A DNA stretch of 53,530 nucleotides. Source: Patescibacteria group bacterium (GTDB lineage: Bacteria > Patescibacteriota > Patescibacteriia > Patescibacteriales > UBA12465). Made by a program: the position numbers and the translations under genes. How positions within the stretch are numbered: position 1 is the first letter of the stretch; every line of letters starts with the position of its first letter. The stretch is taken from NCBI GenBank assembly GCA_028705215.1, contig JAQWDY010000005.1:1-53530 (forward strand), given 5' to 3'. This document shows positions 27,982 through 41,585 of the stretch, piece by piece. A model generated the notes under the pieces. It was given only the letters and a program-made list of their open reading frames with translations, did no database searches and was not told the origin of the DNA.

Positions 27982-30338
27982 CGCTTTTCTTGATAATCCC
28001 AAATAGGCCCAATTACGATTATTTTTTGCCCCTCCTGTTGATGGACTATAGCCAATAACTTTAGTCTTCTTAAATCAAGTTCCAAGCCTCTTCGTGCTTG
28101 GGAATTGAATTTTAAAACATTATCATTGATGCTACTTTGACTAACTTGAAACTTCATTGCAAAATCTCTAATATTTTGTCCATCTTTTTCATTTAATTTC
28201 TCCCCTCTTAATTCTTTTTTAATAATATCACGAATCATATTTAAATCTTCATCAACAGCACGCATCACTTGAGCGGCTAAATTAGTTTCGCGATTTAAAT
28301 TAAGCGCATGAAACATTTCTGAAACCATTTGATTGGTGGCTAATAATTCATTAACTAAATCAAGATTAGGCTCAACATAGGCATTCTCACCATAGTTAAA
28401 ATACTCTCCCAAAGTTTGCCCCTCAAAAACTGGAGTAAGGGATAATTCATCAAGTGGTAGCTGAAGGTTAGCCCAAGCAGAAACAGCGCTATTAATTTCC
28501 CGCTTTTCCCACTTAGAAGATTGAGCAAAAATCGGCATCTTCTTCTTATCAGAAATCATCTTATTCATTTGAGAAATTGTAGTCCAATAATTAGAGGTGT
28601 GCCACATTCCATCTCTATCAATTTGGTCTTTTAAAATAGTTGCTTCACGCTGATAATTTAAATAACTAGCATTTTCTATAAAGACCTCATTATTATCAAG
28701 CGGTATTACTAGATTTGCAATATCTAAAGAAAAGCCGTTACAACGTACAATTTGATTAGATATTTCACAGGCGGTAAGATTGCTATCACCTACTTTTGTG
28801 CCAATATAATTTCCTACTGCCGGATAAGTTAAACGTTTAAAAATATAGTCATTAGGCCAATAAGGTCCAGTTAACATTTTAAAACCAAGCAATCTTTTAT
28901 TAGCCAGGTTGTTTTTATCAATTGCCCCTCTTATTTCTGAAAAGTTATAGGCTAATAATTCTTCTTTTAGTTTATCCAAATTATCCATAGCTTCCGGATT
29001 TTTATCATCAAAAAGTACCTCTATATCATAGTCTTTATCAAAAACAGCAATTAAAGCATCGCGGAAATCAACATAATCTATTTCCTCGCGCAAGCCTTGA
29101 AAAAAAGCCATTAGTTTATAAATCATAGCCCAGCCTCCTTTTAAACTATCGCGATTAGAAAAATCTGTTGATATTAAGCTCGCTGCAATCATACTTAAAC
29201 GCCAATCTTCTTGGTCAAGCAAACAATCTGAACAATTGCCATTATTATACTCTAAAGGAAATAAAGAGTTCAACCAAGTTGAAGCTAAATAAAAATTATT
29301 TAATTTAGCATCAGAGCGATAATCTGTCGGCACAGAAAATTCCTTATAATCACGGACATAAAGAAGATTAGGAGACTTAGCGGTCTCACGGGCTGCTCGA
29401 ATAAGCTGGACCTCTCTTAAAACGTCATCACGTAGATAAGGTGGAGGATTAAAGTAAAATGTTTCAACATCGCCTTCGGTAAACTTTGTTTTATCCTCAA
29501 TCGCCCCTTTTATCGCAATCTGATCAGGGGCCGGTTTCAATAACTCCAGAGAAACCGCAAAAAAGGCCATTTCCATTCTTTGTCCTTCTAAAATAGCATC
29601 ATTTACATTACCAATTGCTGCTAAGCGTGATTCATAACGATTTTTTGATATTTCATAAAGCTCCTTATTAATTCGCCAAAGATTATCATAAAAAACAGTT
29701 TCTTCTATGCCCTTAAACACCTGTTTGAACATGTTCTGTTGATAATAAACTAGAAAATCAGAAGTTATTAAAAAAGGAATTTGCCTTTCTTCTAAACGAC
29801 TATATAGACTATAGAAATCATTTGCCTCATTTAACCAAGGATTTTCTAATATTGCAAAACCGTCATTATTTAAATCATCAATAACTGGATCTAAGTTTAT
29901 TTTTCGAGAAAGATCGTAATAATTCATGCCATCAATTTTAACATTAAGTGGCAATTCATAGTCATCTATATTTAAATTAATATCATCCTTTATTGGTTTA
30001 TAGAAATCAGAAAATGACAGATATTCAATTTGAGCATCACTTAAATTAGAGTATTCGGTATCAGTATCATCATTTTCTCCTTCTCCGTTCAAATTGGGCA
30101 GGGTGGCATTTTCTGGGGCCACATTTTCAACTTCATCATTTTCATTAATAACAATGGGGTCAATTTTTGCCTCTTTTTTTTGTATTATGATAAAAATTAC
30201 TAGACCAACAATGACTAATAGAGAAATGCCAGCAATTAAAAATAACCACTTTTTATTATTACGTGGTGGTTCATCATTTGAAGTGACATATTTCGACTCT
30301 TGATTAGAATCTATAATTGTAGCCTCATCAGAAAACAT
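27978..30338 (-). CDS. membrane-anchored DUF3160-family protein
   Basis: N-terminal TM WLFLIAGISLLVIVGLVIFIII; body NDGFAILENPW..FLITSDFLVYYQQNMFKQVFKGIEE resembles DUF3160. Confidence 0.7.
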   Translation of the reverse strand: MFSDEATIIDSNQESKYVTSNDEPPRNNKKWLFLIAGISLLVIVGLVIFIIIQKKEAKIDPIVINENDEVENVAPENATLPNLNGEGENDDTDTEYSNLSDAQIEYLSFSDFYKPIKDDINLNIDDYELPLNVKIDGMNYYDLSRKINLDPVIDDLNNDGFAILENPWLNEANDFYSLYSRLEERQIPFLITSDFLVYYQQNMFKQVFKGIEETVFYDNLWRINKELYEISKNRYESRLAAIGNVNDAILEGQRMEMAFFAVSLELLKPAPDQIAIKGAIEDKTKFTEGDVETFYFNPPPYLRDDVLREVQLIRAARETAKSPNLLYVRDYKEFSVPTDYRSDAKLNNFYLASTWLNSLFPLEYNNGNCSDCLLDQEDWRLSMIAASLISTDFSNRDSLKGGWAMIYKLMAFFQGLREEIDYVDFRDALIAVFDKDYDIEVLFDDKNPEAMDNLDKLKEELLAYNFSEIRGAIDKNNLANKRLLGFKMLTGPYWPNDYIFKRLTYPAVGNYIGTKVGDSNLTACEISNQIVRCNGFSLDIANLVIPLDNNEVFIENASYLNYQREATILKDQIDRDGMWHTSNYWTTISQMNKMISDKKKMPIFAQSSKWEKREINSAVSAWANLQLPLDELSLTPVFEGQTLGEYFNYGENAYVEPNLDLVNELLATNQMVSEMFHALNLNRETNLAAQVMRAVDEDLNMIRDIIKKELRGEKLNEKDGQNIRDFAMKFQVSQSSINDNVLKFNSQARRGLELDLRRLKLLAIVHQQEGQKIIVIGPIWDYQEKR

Positions 30339-30344
30339 GTTTTT

Positions 30345-31274
30345 TTATTTTAAATACTTATACTTATTATTTAAATGCTCTTGATAAGTTTTAGCGTAAT
30401 AAATATTTCTTCCTTTTAAATCGGTAAGAAAATAATTGTAATCGCTTTCAATTGGATAAATAGCTGCCTCTATTGCTCTTATCCCTGGATTACAAATTGG
30501 AGTCGGCGGCAAACCTCTGTATTTGTAGCTATTATATGGCGTATCGACTAAAAGCTCTTCTCCGCTATGCGCTGGGTTTGTATCTTTAAACCAGTACGAT
30601 AAAGTCGCGTCTGATTCAAGCGCTTGACCAATTGCTAGCCTACCCCAAAAAATACCTGACACAATTCGCGCGTCCTTATTTTCCGGATCAGAATAATCTA
30701 TTGGCGCCTCTTTTTCTATCAATGAGGCCATAGTAATTATTTCATATATACTTTTGCCCTGACGAGCAATCTCTTCCCTTAATTCTGGTCTTAACTTTTT
30801 ATCAAAATTCTCCAGCATCTTTACTATCACATCTTCAGTATTAGCGGAAGCATAAACACGATAAGTGTCTGGAAAAAGAAAGCCTTCTAAGCTGTAATAT
30901 TCTGGCTTATCTGCTAAAAAAGCGAAACGCTCAGAAAAATCCATCGGATACGTGCCCCCTTTGCGATAATCAACCTTTGCTTTACCCACTAAAGAATTAA
31001 AATCAGATTCTGCAAAACCAAGTTCAACTAAATAGTCTCTAACATCTTCTATTGTCCAACCTTCTAATATCTTTAAAGTTTTCTCTTCTTTATAAACTAT
31101 AGGACTAGGGGCCTGTCTTTGTTCGCGTTCGCTTATCATGTCAGTGATAAAGCGTGGAAACATTTCTTTATTAGGCCTGATAAAACGATGATATATTAAA
31201 CGAAAATTCACAACAATAATAAGAATAATCACTAATCCCAAAAACCAAAATATTTTTTTTCGACTAATTTTCAT
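30345..31274 (-). CDS. mltG: endolytic murein transglycosylase MltG (YceG)
   Basis: LEGFLFPDTYRV, ITMASLIEKEAP, SGIFWGRLAIGQALESDATLSYW, SYKYRGLPPTPICNPG. Confidence 0.94.
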   Translation of the reverse strand: MKISRKKIFWFLGLVIILIIVVNFRLIYHRFIRPNKEMFPRFITDMISEREQRQAPSPIVYKEEKTLKILEGWTIEDVRDYLVELGFAESDFNSLVGKAKVDYRKGGTYPMDFSERFAFLADKPEYYSLEGFLFPDTYRVYASANTEDVIVKMLENFDKKLRPELREEIARQGKSIYEIITMASLIEKEAPIDYSDPENKDARIVSGIFWGRLAIGQALESDATLSYWFKDTNPAHSGEELLVDTPYNSYKYRGLPPTPICNPGIRAIEAAIYPIESDYNYFLTDLKGRNIYYAKTYQEHLNNKYKYLK

Positions 31275-31284
31275 TATATTAATT

Positions 31285-31743
31285 TTATTTTTTTATTTTC
31301 TTAGTTGCCGCTGCCTGTGCAATCATTTTCGAACTAGCTCTGATTTTACGCCCCAAGCCATCAACCATTTTTATTCCCATTTTTTCACATATTGGATACT
31401 CTGGCACATCATTTATATTTTTTCTATCTCCACCATTGGCAAAAATGTCAGGATTAATTATTTTCAAAGATTTACATACTGACTTATCCCTATCTACAGC
31501 TAAAAACACCTCATCAACATCACGCAGAGCCCCTATTATTCGAACTCTATCAGCCGCTGACATAAAAGGGACGCTTCCTTTGATTTTTACCTGATAATCA
31601 TTATTAACAATCGCCACTAATTTATCACCCAATTTTTTGGCTTTTTCTATCATTTCTATATGCCCCACATGAAGTGGGTTAAAATAACCGGAAACAGCAA
31701 CTACAATTGGTTTCTTTTTTTTTATTTTTTTAGAGTTTATCAT
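31285..31743 (-). CDS. cytidylyltransferase-like nucleotidyltransferase (HxGH family)
   Basis: VAVSGYFNPLHVGHIEMIEKAKKLGDKLVAIVNND; NGGDRKN. Confidence 0.85.
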   Translation of the reverse strand: MINSKKIKKKKPIVVAVSGYFNPLHVGHIEMIEKAKKLGDKLVAIVNNDYQVKIKGSVPFMSAADRVRIIGALRDVDEVFLAVDRDKSVCKSLKIINPDIFANGGDRKNINDVPEYPICEKMGIKMVDGLGRKIRASSKMIAQAAATKKIKK

Positions 31744-31803
31744 AATATACTAACTATTTTATTATTGATTTAATTATAACAAAAAATCACTTAAATTAAA
31801 ACC

Positions 31804-31837
31804 AAAAAAAGACCTGTTTAAAAAGCAGGTCTTTTCC
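31804..31837 (-). terminator. terminator downstream of groEL
   Basis: aaaaaaagacctgtttaaaaagcaggtctttt. Confidence 0.8.
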
Positions 31838-31855
31838 GATATTCTTTATTTTAAT

Positions 31856-33526
<1,671 letters not shown>

Positions 33527-33538
33527 TTATAAATTTAA

Positions 33539-33829
33539 TTATCCTAAAATCGCTACTATGTCGTTTTCACTTAAAACAAGATAGTCTTCATTTTCAATTT
33601 TTATCTCATCGGGTGAATATTTTTTAAAAATTACCTTATCGCCAACTTTTACCGACATCTTTATAAGATTTCCTTGTTCTGTCATTTTGCCGGGACCACA
33701 GGCTATGATTTCTCCTTTTTCTGGTCTTTCTTTTTCATTGGTTTCAGGCAAAACTATTCCTGATTTAGTGACTTCTTCAACCTTTAATGGTTTAACAATT
33801 ACGTTGTTAGATAATGGTTGTACTTTCAT
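33539..33829 (-). CDS. groS: co-chaperonin GroES
   Basis: MKVQPLSNNVIVKPLKVEEVTKSGIVLPET..KGEIIACGPG. Confidence 0.97.
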   Translation of the reverse strand: MKVQPLSNNVIVKPLKVEEVTKSGIVLPETNEKERPEKGEIIACGPGKMTEQGNLIKMSVKVGDKVIFKKYSPDEIKIENEDYLVLSENDIVAILG

Positions 33830-33857
33830 ATTTTTAGCTTAAATTAAATAATTTATA

Positions 33858-33884
33858 TTAGCAATCAAGACCATTGAGTGCTAA
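33858..33884. promoter_or_regulatory. CIRCE element (HrcA operator) upstream of groES
   Basis: TTAGCAATC-N9-GAGTGCTAA; one mismatch to TTAGCACTC-N9-GAGTGCTAA. Confidence 0.92.
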
Positions 33885-33987
33885 TTCTGTTATTATTTTA
33901 GCCCTTTGCCATTAGTCTGTCAAGATATAAGCCAAAGCCTTTATTTATTATTAAATTTTAGGTAAAATTAAAATATAACAAAAAAAT

Positions 33988-34773
33988 ATGACAATTTTTC
34001 AATCTATTATTCTTGGGCTCATTGAAGGCCTAACTGAATTTTTACCCATCTCTTCAACCGCCCATCTTATCATTGCCTCAACTTGGTTAAAAATTCCCGA
34101 AAGCGAGTTTCTTAAAAACTTTCTAATTTCTATTCAACTTGGCGCCATTTTATCAGTAGCTGTTTTATATTTTAAAACTCTAATCAAAAGTCCGCGCCTG
34201 ATTCTAAAAATTGCTGCCGCCTTTATCCCTACCTCTATTATTGGACTTGCTTCCTATAAATTAGTAAAGAATCTATTTATGGAAAGCTTATTTATTATTG
34301 CTATTGCTTTAATTGTCGGTGGTGTAATTTTAATTATCCTTGAAAAAAGATTTTCTTTAAAAAATAAAGAAAAAAATGAAGCCGAAGGGGGGCTGGCAAC
34401 CATAAGTTATAGGCAATCAGCTCTAATTGGTATATTTCAAGCCCTAGCGGTTATTCCTGGAGTTTCTCGCTCCGCCGCTACCATCATGGGGGGGTTGTCA
34501 CTTGGTATAAGCCGCAAAAATATAGTCGAATTTTCCTTTTTACTAGCACTACCTACTATGGCTGCTGCTACCGGTTATGACTTATACAAATCACCACCAG
34601 CATTTTCTCCGGAAGAAATTACTGTTTGGATAATCGGTCTTATCGTTTCTTTTGTAACCGCAATTTTAGGGATTAAATTTTTCCTTAAATTTATTAAGAA
34701 AAATAATTTCATTTCCTTTGGCTGGTATCGAATTATTATTGGTTTAATTGTCTTAAGTTATTTATTTATCTAA
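33988..34773 (+). CDS. uppP: undecaprenyl-diphosphatase UppP (BacA)
   Basis: IILGLIEGLTEFLPISSTAHLIIAS; VIPGVSRSAATIMGGL. Confidence 0.96.
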   Translation: MTIFQSIILGLIEGLTEFLPISSTAHLIIASTWLKIPESEFLKNFLISIQLGAILSVAVLYFKTLIKSPRLILKIAAAFIPTSIIGLASYKLVKNLFMESLFIIAIALIVGGVILIILEKRFSLKNKEKNEAEGGLATISYRQSALIGIFQALAVIPGVSRSAATIMGGLSLGISRKNIVEFSFLLALPTMAAATGYDLYKSPPAFSPEEITVWIIGLIVSFVTAILGIKFFLKFIKKNNFISFGWYRIIIGLIVLSYLFI

Positions 34774-34779
34774 AGACGA

Positions 34780-34812
34780 AAAAAAAGAACTTCTTATAAG
34801 TTCTTTTTTTGT
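34780..34812. terminator. bidirectional terminator (uppP / ATP synthase operon)
   Basis: aaaaaaaagaacttcttataagttctttttttg. Confidence 0.8.
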
Positions 34813-34819
34813 TACATTC

Positions 34820-35257
34820 TTATATATTTTTTAATCGACGCCAACGCTTCAATGCTTTTTCACGAGCTAAAGCTGACTCCAACTTGATTGCAACTTGCGA
34901 CAGGTCATAATGATCATCGGTTTCTGCTTTTATCTTTGCTTGTTCTGCTTTCTTTCTTGCCAGCAATACTTTTTCCTCATTAAGCTCAAAGGCTCTTTCC
35001 GCGCTATCTGCTAAAATTACAATCTTATCACGCAAAACCTCAATAAAACCACCGGAAATAGACATGATTTCTGTTTCCCCATTTGCATCACGGGTTTCAA
35101 TTACACCTGGTTTTAGAATGGATACCAAGGGTATATGATCAGGCAAAACGGTTATTTCGCCCGCCTTGGTAGGCACAGTTATTTGCGTAATCTCCTGCCT
35201 TAAAACAACCTTCTGCAAAGTTACAATTTCAAATTTAATTGTTTTTTTAGCGGCCAT
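34820..35257 (-). CDS. atpC: ATP synthase F1 epsilon subunit
   Basis: EITVLPDHIPLVSILKPGVIE; last gene of atp operon. Confidence 0.93.
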   Translation of the reverse strand: MAAKKTIKFEIVTLQKVVLRQEITQITVPTKAGEITVLPDHIPLVSILKPGVIETRDANGETEIMSISGGFIEVLRDKIVILADSAERAFELNEEKVLLARKKAEQAKIKAETDDHYDLSQVAIKLESALAREKALKRWRRLKNI

Positions 35258-35276
35258 AGTAATTATTTATTCTTTC

Positions 35277-36680
<1,404 letters not shown>

Positions 36681-36683
36681 TTA

Positions 36684-37634
36684 TTAATCTGCTAAAGCAT
36701 TGGCGCCCGCACTAATTTCTGCAATTTCTGCAGTAATGCTCGCCTGTCTTGCCTTGTTATAAAATAAATTTAATTCCTTTACCATATCAGTCGCCGCCTC
36801 AGTTGCTTGATGCATAGCTGTCATTCTAGCGCTATGCTCAGACGCATTAGACTCTAAAAGTGCTTGATAAATTTGAACTGCTAAAAGTCGAGGTATCATT
36901 CCATCCAAAACTTCCTCTGGACTAGGTTCAAAAATATAATTATAGCCAGAAGAGGTATTTAAATGTTTTTTTTCTTTCTCTGCTAATAATTTTTTATTAA
37001 CACTAATTTTTTCATCTACAACTATTCCCAAATAATCATCTTCAACATCAATATCAACTGGTAGAAGCTGTTTCATTCGTGGTATCTGCTTAACTGCACT
37101 AACAAAATCAGTGTAAGCAACAAAAATTTTATCATACTTGCCACTTATAAAATCAGCAATCGCTAAGTTAATAATTGGCTCTATTTCCGTTGTCTCTGAT
37201 ATTAAATCATCTTTTGGAAATTGGGCAGCCACCTTATATTTTTGACCATAAATAACTTCCCCCTTTTTTCCTACTAAAATAAATTCAATCGGCACTTCGC
37301 TGTGCTTTTTAATAGAATCTTTTACCTTATTAATAATCGCGGAATTATAGCCACCACACATTCCCCGGTTTGAAGTAATTAAAATAACCGCCACCTTATT
37401 AATCTTGGTTCTTTTAACTAACAAGGGGTGTAAAGTGTTAGAATCTGATTGCTTTATATTTTTAGATAAATGCAAAACCGTCTCCCAACTTAAATTAGCA
37501 TAAGTTCGTGTTTTTAAAACCATCTCCACCGCCTTTCTCATTTTTGACGCCGCCACCATTTCCATTGCACGAGTAATTTTTTTTGTGCTACTTATTGATT
37601 TAATGCGTCTTTGTATTTCTTTAGTTTTAGCCAT
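36684..37634 (-). CDS. atpG: ATP synthase F1 gamma subunit
   Basis: IQRRIKSISSTKKITRAMEMVAASKMRKA; C-terminal LFYNKARQASITAEIAEISAGANAL. Confidence 0.97.
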   Translation of the reverse strand: MAKTKEIQRRIKSISSTKKITRAMEMVAASKMRKAVEMVLKTRTYANLSWETVLHLSKNIKQSDSNTLHPLLVKRTKINKVAVILITSNRGMCGGYNSAIINKVKDSIKKHSEVPIEFILVGKKGEVIYGQKYKVAAQFPKDDLISETTEIEPIINLAIADFISGKYDKIFVAYTDFVSAVKQIPRMKQLLPVDIDVEDDYLGIVVDEKISVNKKLLAEKEKKHLNTSSGYNYIFEPSPEEVLDGMIPRLLAVQIYQALLESNASEHSARMTAMHQATEAATDMVKELNLFYNKARQASITAEIAEISAGANALAD

Positions 37635-37635
37635 A

Positions 37636-39156
37636 CTAACTTAGGTAATCGAGCGTATCTTTATAGTTATTAATTGTATTTTTGAGCAAAGTTTCCATCT
37701 CTTCATCTAATTCTGTTTTTGTAGCAAATAATTTTTCTAGCTCACCACTGGTTTCCGCTACTTGATACAATCCCATTTCAAATTCACGCACTCTCTCAAC
37801 TGGGACATTATCCATAAAACCGTTAATTAAGGCGTAATAGATTAAAACCTGTTTATATATTGCCAGTGGTTGATACTGATCTTGCTTGAAAACTTCATAC
37901 AACCTTTTTCCTCTTTCTAACTTACGTGAAGTTTCCTCATCTAAGTCTGAGCCAAACTGAGCAAAAGCTGCCAATTCTCTAAACTGTGCTGCTTCAAGTC
38001 GCATCTTACCCGCCACTTTTTTCATTGCCTTCACTTGAGCGCTAGAGCCAACACGAGAAACAGAAAGACCGGCATTAATCGCTGGCCTATTTCCTTTATA
38101 AAATAAATCGGGTTCAAGAAAAATTTGACCATCAGTAATGGAAATAACATTGGTGGGGATATAGGCAGAAATATCACCCGCTTGAGTTTCAATAATTGGC
38201 AGCGCGGTAATTGAACCGCCCCCGTTTTCCTTATTTAATTTACAAGCTCGTTCCAATAATCGAGAATGGAGATAGAAAACATCTCCTGGATAAGCTTCGC
38301 GTCCTGGTGGACGACGGAGTAATAAGGAAATCTCTCGATAAGCCACAGCGTGCTTTGACAAATCATCATAAACAATTAAAACATCATCTCCTTTAGCTAA
38401 AAAGTATTCTGCTACCGCACAACCAGCATAAGGAGCGATATATAAAAGTGAGGCTGGGTTAGAAGCACCGGCTAAAACAACGGTAGTGTATTCCATCGCT
38501 CCAGCTGCTTCTAATTTTTTTACAATTGTTGATATTTTAGATTCTTTCTGACCAATCGCTACATAAACACACTTAACATTTTTACCCTTCTGATTCATTA
38601 TAGTATCAATTGCGATTGCTGTTTTTCCAATTTGACGGTCACCAATAATAAGCTCACGTTGTCCCTTGCCAATTGGCACCATCGCATCAATTGCTTTAAT
38701 ACCAGTTTGCAAAGGCTCATTTACTGACTCTCTTGTAATTACCCCCGGCGCGATTTTCTCAACGGGATATGACTCTTTAGTCTCTGGTTTCCCCTTACCA
38801 TCAAGTGCCTCCCCTAAAGGATTAATTACACGCCCTAATAAAGCTTCCCCTACCGGAATACTTAAAATTTTCTTTGTGCAAACAACCTCATCATTCTCTT
38901 TAATATGCTCACCTTCACCTAAGATAATTGCTCCTACTAAATTATCTTCCAAGTTTAAAGCGACGCCCGCAATTTCTCCCTGCTTACTTTTAAATATTAA
39001 AATTTCACTCATCATCGCTTCACGCAAACCTGATACCAAGGCAATACCATCAGCAATTTTTAAAACGCGCCCCACGCTCTGTTCTTTAAGTTCAGCTTTA
39101 AATCCGGAGATCTGTCGCTTTAGCTCTTCAATGATGAAATCTTTTTTATTCTCCAT
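37636..39156 (-). CDS. atpA: ATP synthase F1 alpha subunit
   Basis: [35 protein letters not shown]. Confidence 0.98.
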   Translation of the reverse strand: MENKKDFIIEELKRQISGFKAELKEQSVGRVLKIADGIALVSGLREAMMSEILIFKSKQGEIAGVALNLEDNLVGAIILGEGEHIKENDEVVCTKKILSIPVGEALLGRVINPLGEALDGKGKPETKESYPVEKIAPGVITRESVNEPLQTGIKAIDAMVPIGKGQRELIIGDRQIGKTAIAIDTIMNQKGKNVKCVYVAIGQKESKISTIVKKLEAAGAMEYTTVVLAGASNPASLLYIAPYAGCAVAEYFLAKGDDVLIVYDDLSKHAVAYREISLLLRRPPGREAYPGDVFYLHSRLLERACKLNKENGGGSITALPIIETQAGDISAYIPTNVISITDGQIFLEPDLFYKGNRPAINAGLSVSRVGSSAQVKAMKKVAGKMRLEAAQFRELAAFAQFGSDLDEETSRKLERGKRLYEVFKQDQYQPLAIYKQVLIYYALINGFMDNVPVERVREFEMGLYQVAETSGELEKLFATKTELDEEMETLLKNTINNYKDTLDYLS

Positions 39157-39165
39157 ATGTATAAA

Positions 39166-39567
39166 TTAATTATTTAAAGTCCTTTTAAAATTTATTAGAT
39201 TTTGTTTTATGCTACCGTCGATTATTTTATCACCATAACGAATAATAAATCCTCCTAAAATCTCAGGATCAATTGTCTCCTTTATATTAATTTTACTCAA
39301 CTGGCTTTGTTTTTTTAAAAAATTAGTAATAATATTTTGTGATTCAGCACTTAACTTTCTGGCGCTAATTATTTCAACCTCCAATTCTCCTTCTTCTTTT
39401 TTTATGTCCGCCTGCAATTGCTCCACAATTTCAGTGAATCGATGCCCATCATTGTTTTTAGCAACTAGAGCGACAAAGTCAGCAATTATCTTTTTTGCAG
39501 CCGTTGGTTCACTATCAGCTAGTAAATCTTTAAGGGCTTGAGCGTATTGTAACACACTTATTTTCAT
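39166..39567 (-). CDS. atpH: ATP synthase F1 delta subunit
   Basis: Operon position; KETIDPEILGGFIIRYGDKIIDGSIKQNL. Confidence 0.9.
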   Translation of the reverse strand: MKISVLQYAQALKDLLADSEPTAAKKIIADFVALVAKNNDGHRFTEIVEQLQADIKKEEGELEVEIISARKLSAESQNIITNFLKKQSQLSKINIKETIDPEILGGFIIRYGDKIIDGSIKQNLINFKRTLNN

Positions 39568-39573
39568 ACCTTT

Positions 39574-40071
39574 TTAGGCTAAATCTTTTACAATTTTTTC
39601 TATTATTTTCTTATCAGACTCGTTATCCATTTTTTCCTGCAAAAACTTTTCTAAACTAACAATTAATAAAGAAGAGATTTCTTTTTTTACATCATTCATT
39701 AATCTGTTTTTTTCTTGAACTATTGCCTCTTTTTCCTTGTCAGTTTGTTTTTGTATATCATCCTGCGCTTTGTCTACTATCTCTTGGTATCTTCCCTCTG
39801 CTTTTTTCTTCGCCTCCTCAATAATTAAGCCTGATTCTTTTCTCGCCTGGGAAATAATCTCCTTGCTCTCTTCCATGGTAGTCTGCAGACGAGTTTCTGC
39901 TGCCTGAGCATCAGCTACTCCTTTTTCAATCTTTTTTCTTCTTTCTTCAAGCATGTTTAATATCGGGCGATAAGCAAAGCGCCACAGTACTAAAACTAAA
40001 ATAGAAAAATTAACAAATTGTGCTATTAATATTCTGACATCAAGACCAAGGGCCTGTATTAGTCTATCCAT
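39574..40071 (-). CDS. atpF: ATP synthase Fo b subunit
   Basis: N-terminal TM then long charged coiled coil; operon position. Confidence 0.93.
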   Translation of the reverse strand: MDRLIQALGLDVRILIAQFVNFSILVLVLWRFAYRPILNMLEERRKKIEKGVADAQAAETRLQTTMEESKEIISQARKESGLIIEEAKKKAEGRYQEIVDKAQDDIQKQTDKEKEAIVQEKNRLMNDVKKEISSLLIVSLEKFLQEKMDNESDKKIIEKIVKDLA

Positions 40072-40091
40072 AAAAAATAAAATTAAAAAAC

Positions 40092-40138
40092 AAAGTAATC
40101 TAACTCTTTGCTACAAAGAGTTAGACCGTCATTACTTT
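40092..40138 (-). terminator. strong intercistronic hairpin with T tract between atpE and atpF
   Basis: TCTAACTCTTTG-CTA-CAAAGAGTTAGA perfect 12-bp stem, extended by AAAGTAAT/ATTACTTT; minus strand continues GTTTTTT. Confidence 0.75.
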
Positions 40139-40144
40139 CTAATA

Positions 40145-40402
<258 letters not shown>

Positions 40403-40411
40403 TTATCATTT

Positions 40412-41167
40412 TTATATATTCACCTTTTCTTCTGCTTCAACTTCCATTTCTGACGCCATAGAAATAAAAACTAGAGTTAAAACAGCAAAAACAAAAGCTT
40501 GGACAACGGCTGTTAATAATCCTAAAAACAAAAACGGTAAGGGTACAAAAAAGGGCGCTAAAAATAACATAACGGCACCCAATACTTCTCCCGCAAAAAT
40601 ATTCCCAAATAAACGAAATGACAATGAAACTATTTTAGCAATTTCACCAATTAAGTCCATTAAACCAAGAAAAAAATTCAAAGGGCTAGTGATATTAATA
40701 AACTTTTTTAAATAAGCAAAGGGGCCACTAACAACAATTGCTACTATTTGAATGGTAATAACAGTGATTATAGTCATCATAAATACAAGGCCATAATCAG
40801 CCACAACGGATCGAAAAAGGGGCACCATCAGCTCACCGTTATTTATAGATACTGCTGCTTGGCCCGGAATATATGCTAATAAATTACATATTAAAACTAA
40901 AAAAAATTGGGTAGCAACTAAAGGAAAGATTCGTTTCGCTTTTTTACCCTGACCAATTATTGATTCGGTAAAATCATAAGCGGCAGAAATTAACATCTCA
41001 ATTATATTTTGCACCTTGCCCGGTACTAATTTTAAATTTTTTCTTAAAAAAAATGAACCGATTATTAAGGCTAACCACACCCAAAAAAACCAAAAAAAAG
41101 TATTGGTAATTGGCCATGACCCGATATAAAAAAGCACCTCTGGCGCTAAAGAAATGTTTAATCCCAT
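40412..41167 (-). CDS. atpB: ATP synthase Fo a subunit
   Basis: SLSFRLFGNIFAGEVLGAVMLFL; FVFAVLTLVFISMASE. Confidence 0.96.
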   Translation of the reverse strand: MGLNISLAPEVLFYIGSWPITNTFFWFFWVWLALIIGSFFLRKNLKLVPGKVQNIIEMLISAAYDFTESIIGQGKKAKRIFPLVATQFFLVLICNLLAYIPGQAAVSINNGELMVPLFRSVVADYGLVFMMTIITVITIQIVAIVVSGPFAYLKKFINITSPLNFFLGLMDLIGEIAKIVSLSFRLFGNIFAGEVLGAVMLFLAPFFVPLPFLFLGLLTAVVQAFVFAVLTLVFISMASEMEVEAEEKVNI

Positions 41168-41205
41168 ACACCTTAAACTAGCCTATAAACTAGATAATTT
41201 TTTGT

Positions 41206-41514
41206 TTAATCAATCCCCTTTTCCGACTCAGTCTCTTTTTCGTTAATTTTTTTAGAAATTATTTCTTGACGATAATTGTCCATTAGTCTATTAATTTTTT
41301 TAATCTTTTTAAATAATAGTACATTTGTAACAATAAAGGCAAGCAGAATGCTGCCTAACAATATCCAGGGATAAGTTCCCAATAATTTATCAAGTAATAA
41401 ACCCGTTCCGCCAATAAGCAAAAGCGGGCCAAGAATAGACCCTAAACTATACATCGCACTAGCGACCACTATTTCTCTTATTGTTTTTTTATCCATTATT
41501 AAAGCAATTAACAA
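41206..41514 (-). CDS. AtpZ/AtpI-like small membrane protein
   Basis: Two TM helices, first gene of atp operon. Confidence 0.75.
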   Translation of the reverse strand: MLIALIMDKKTIREIVVASAMYSLGSILGPLLLIGGTGLLLDKLLGTYPWILLGSILLAFIVTNVLLFKKIKKINRLMDNYRQEIISKKINEKETESEKGID

Positions 41515-41585
41515 ACAACCAACACTATATTTTATAATTCACTCCAGAAAAAAAGTCAAGGTAAGAAAAAAAATTAAATAAATTA

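Noticed and set aside
38666-39169. 167-aa plus-strand ORF
   Set aside because: Antisense shadow of atpA; no recognisable domain.
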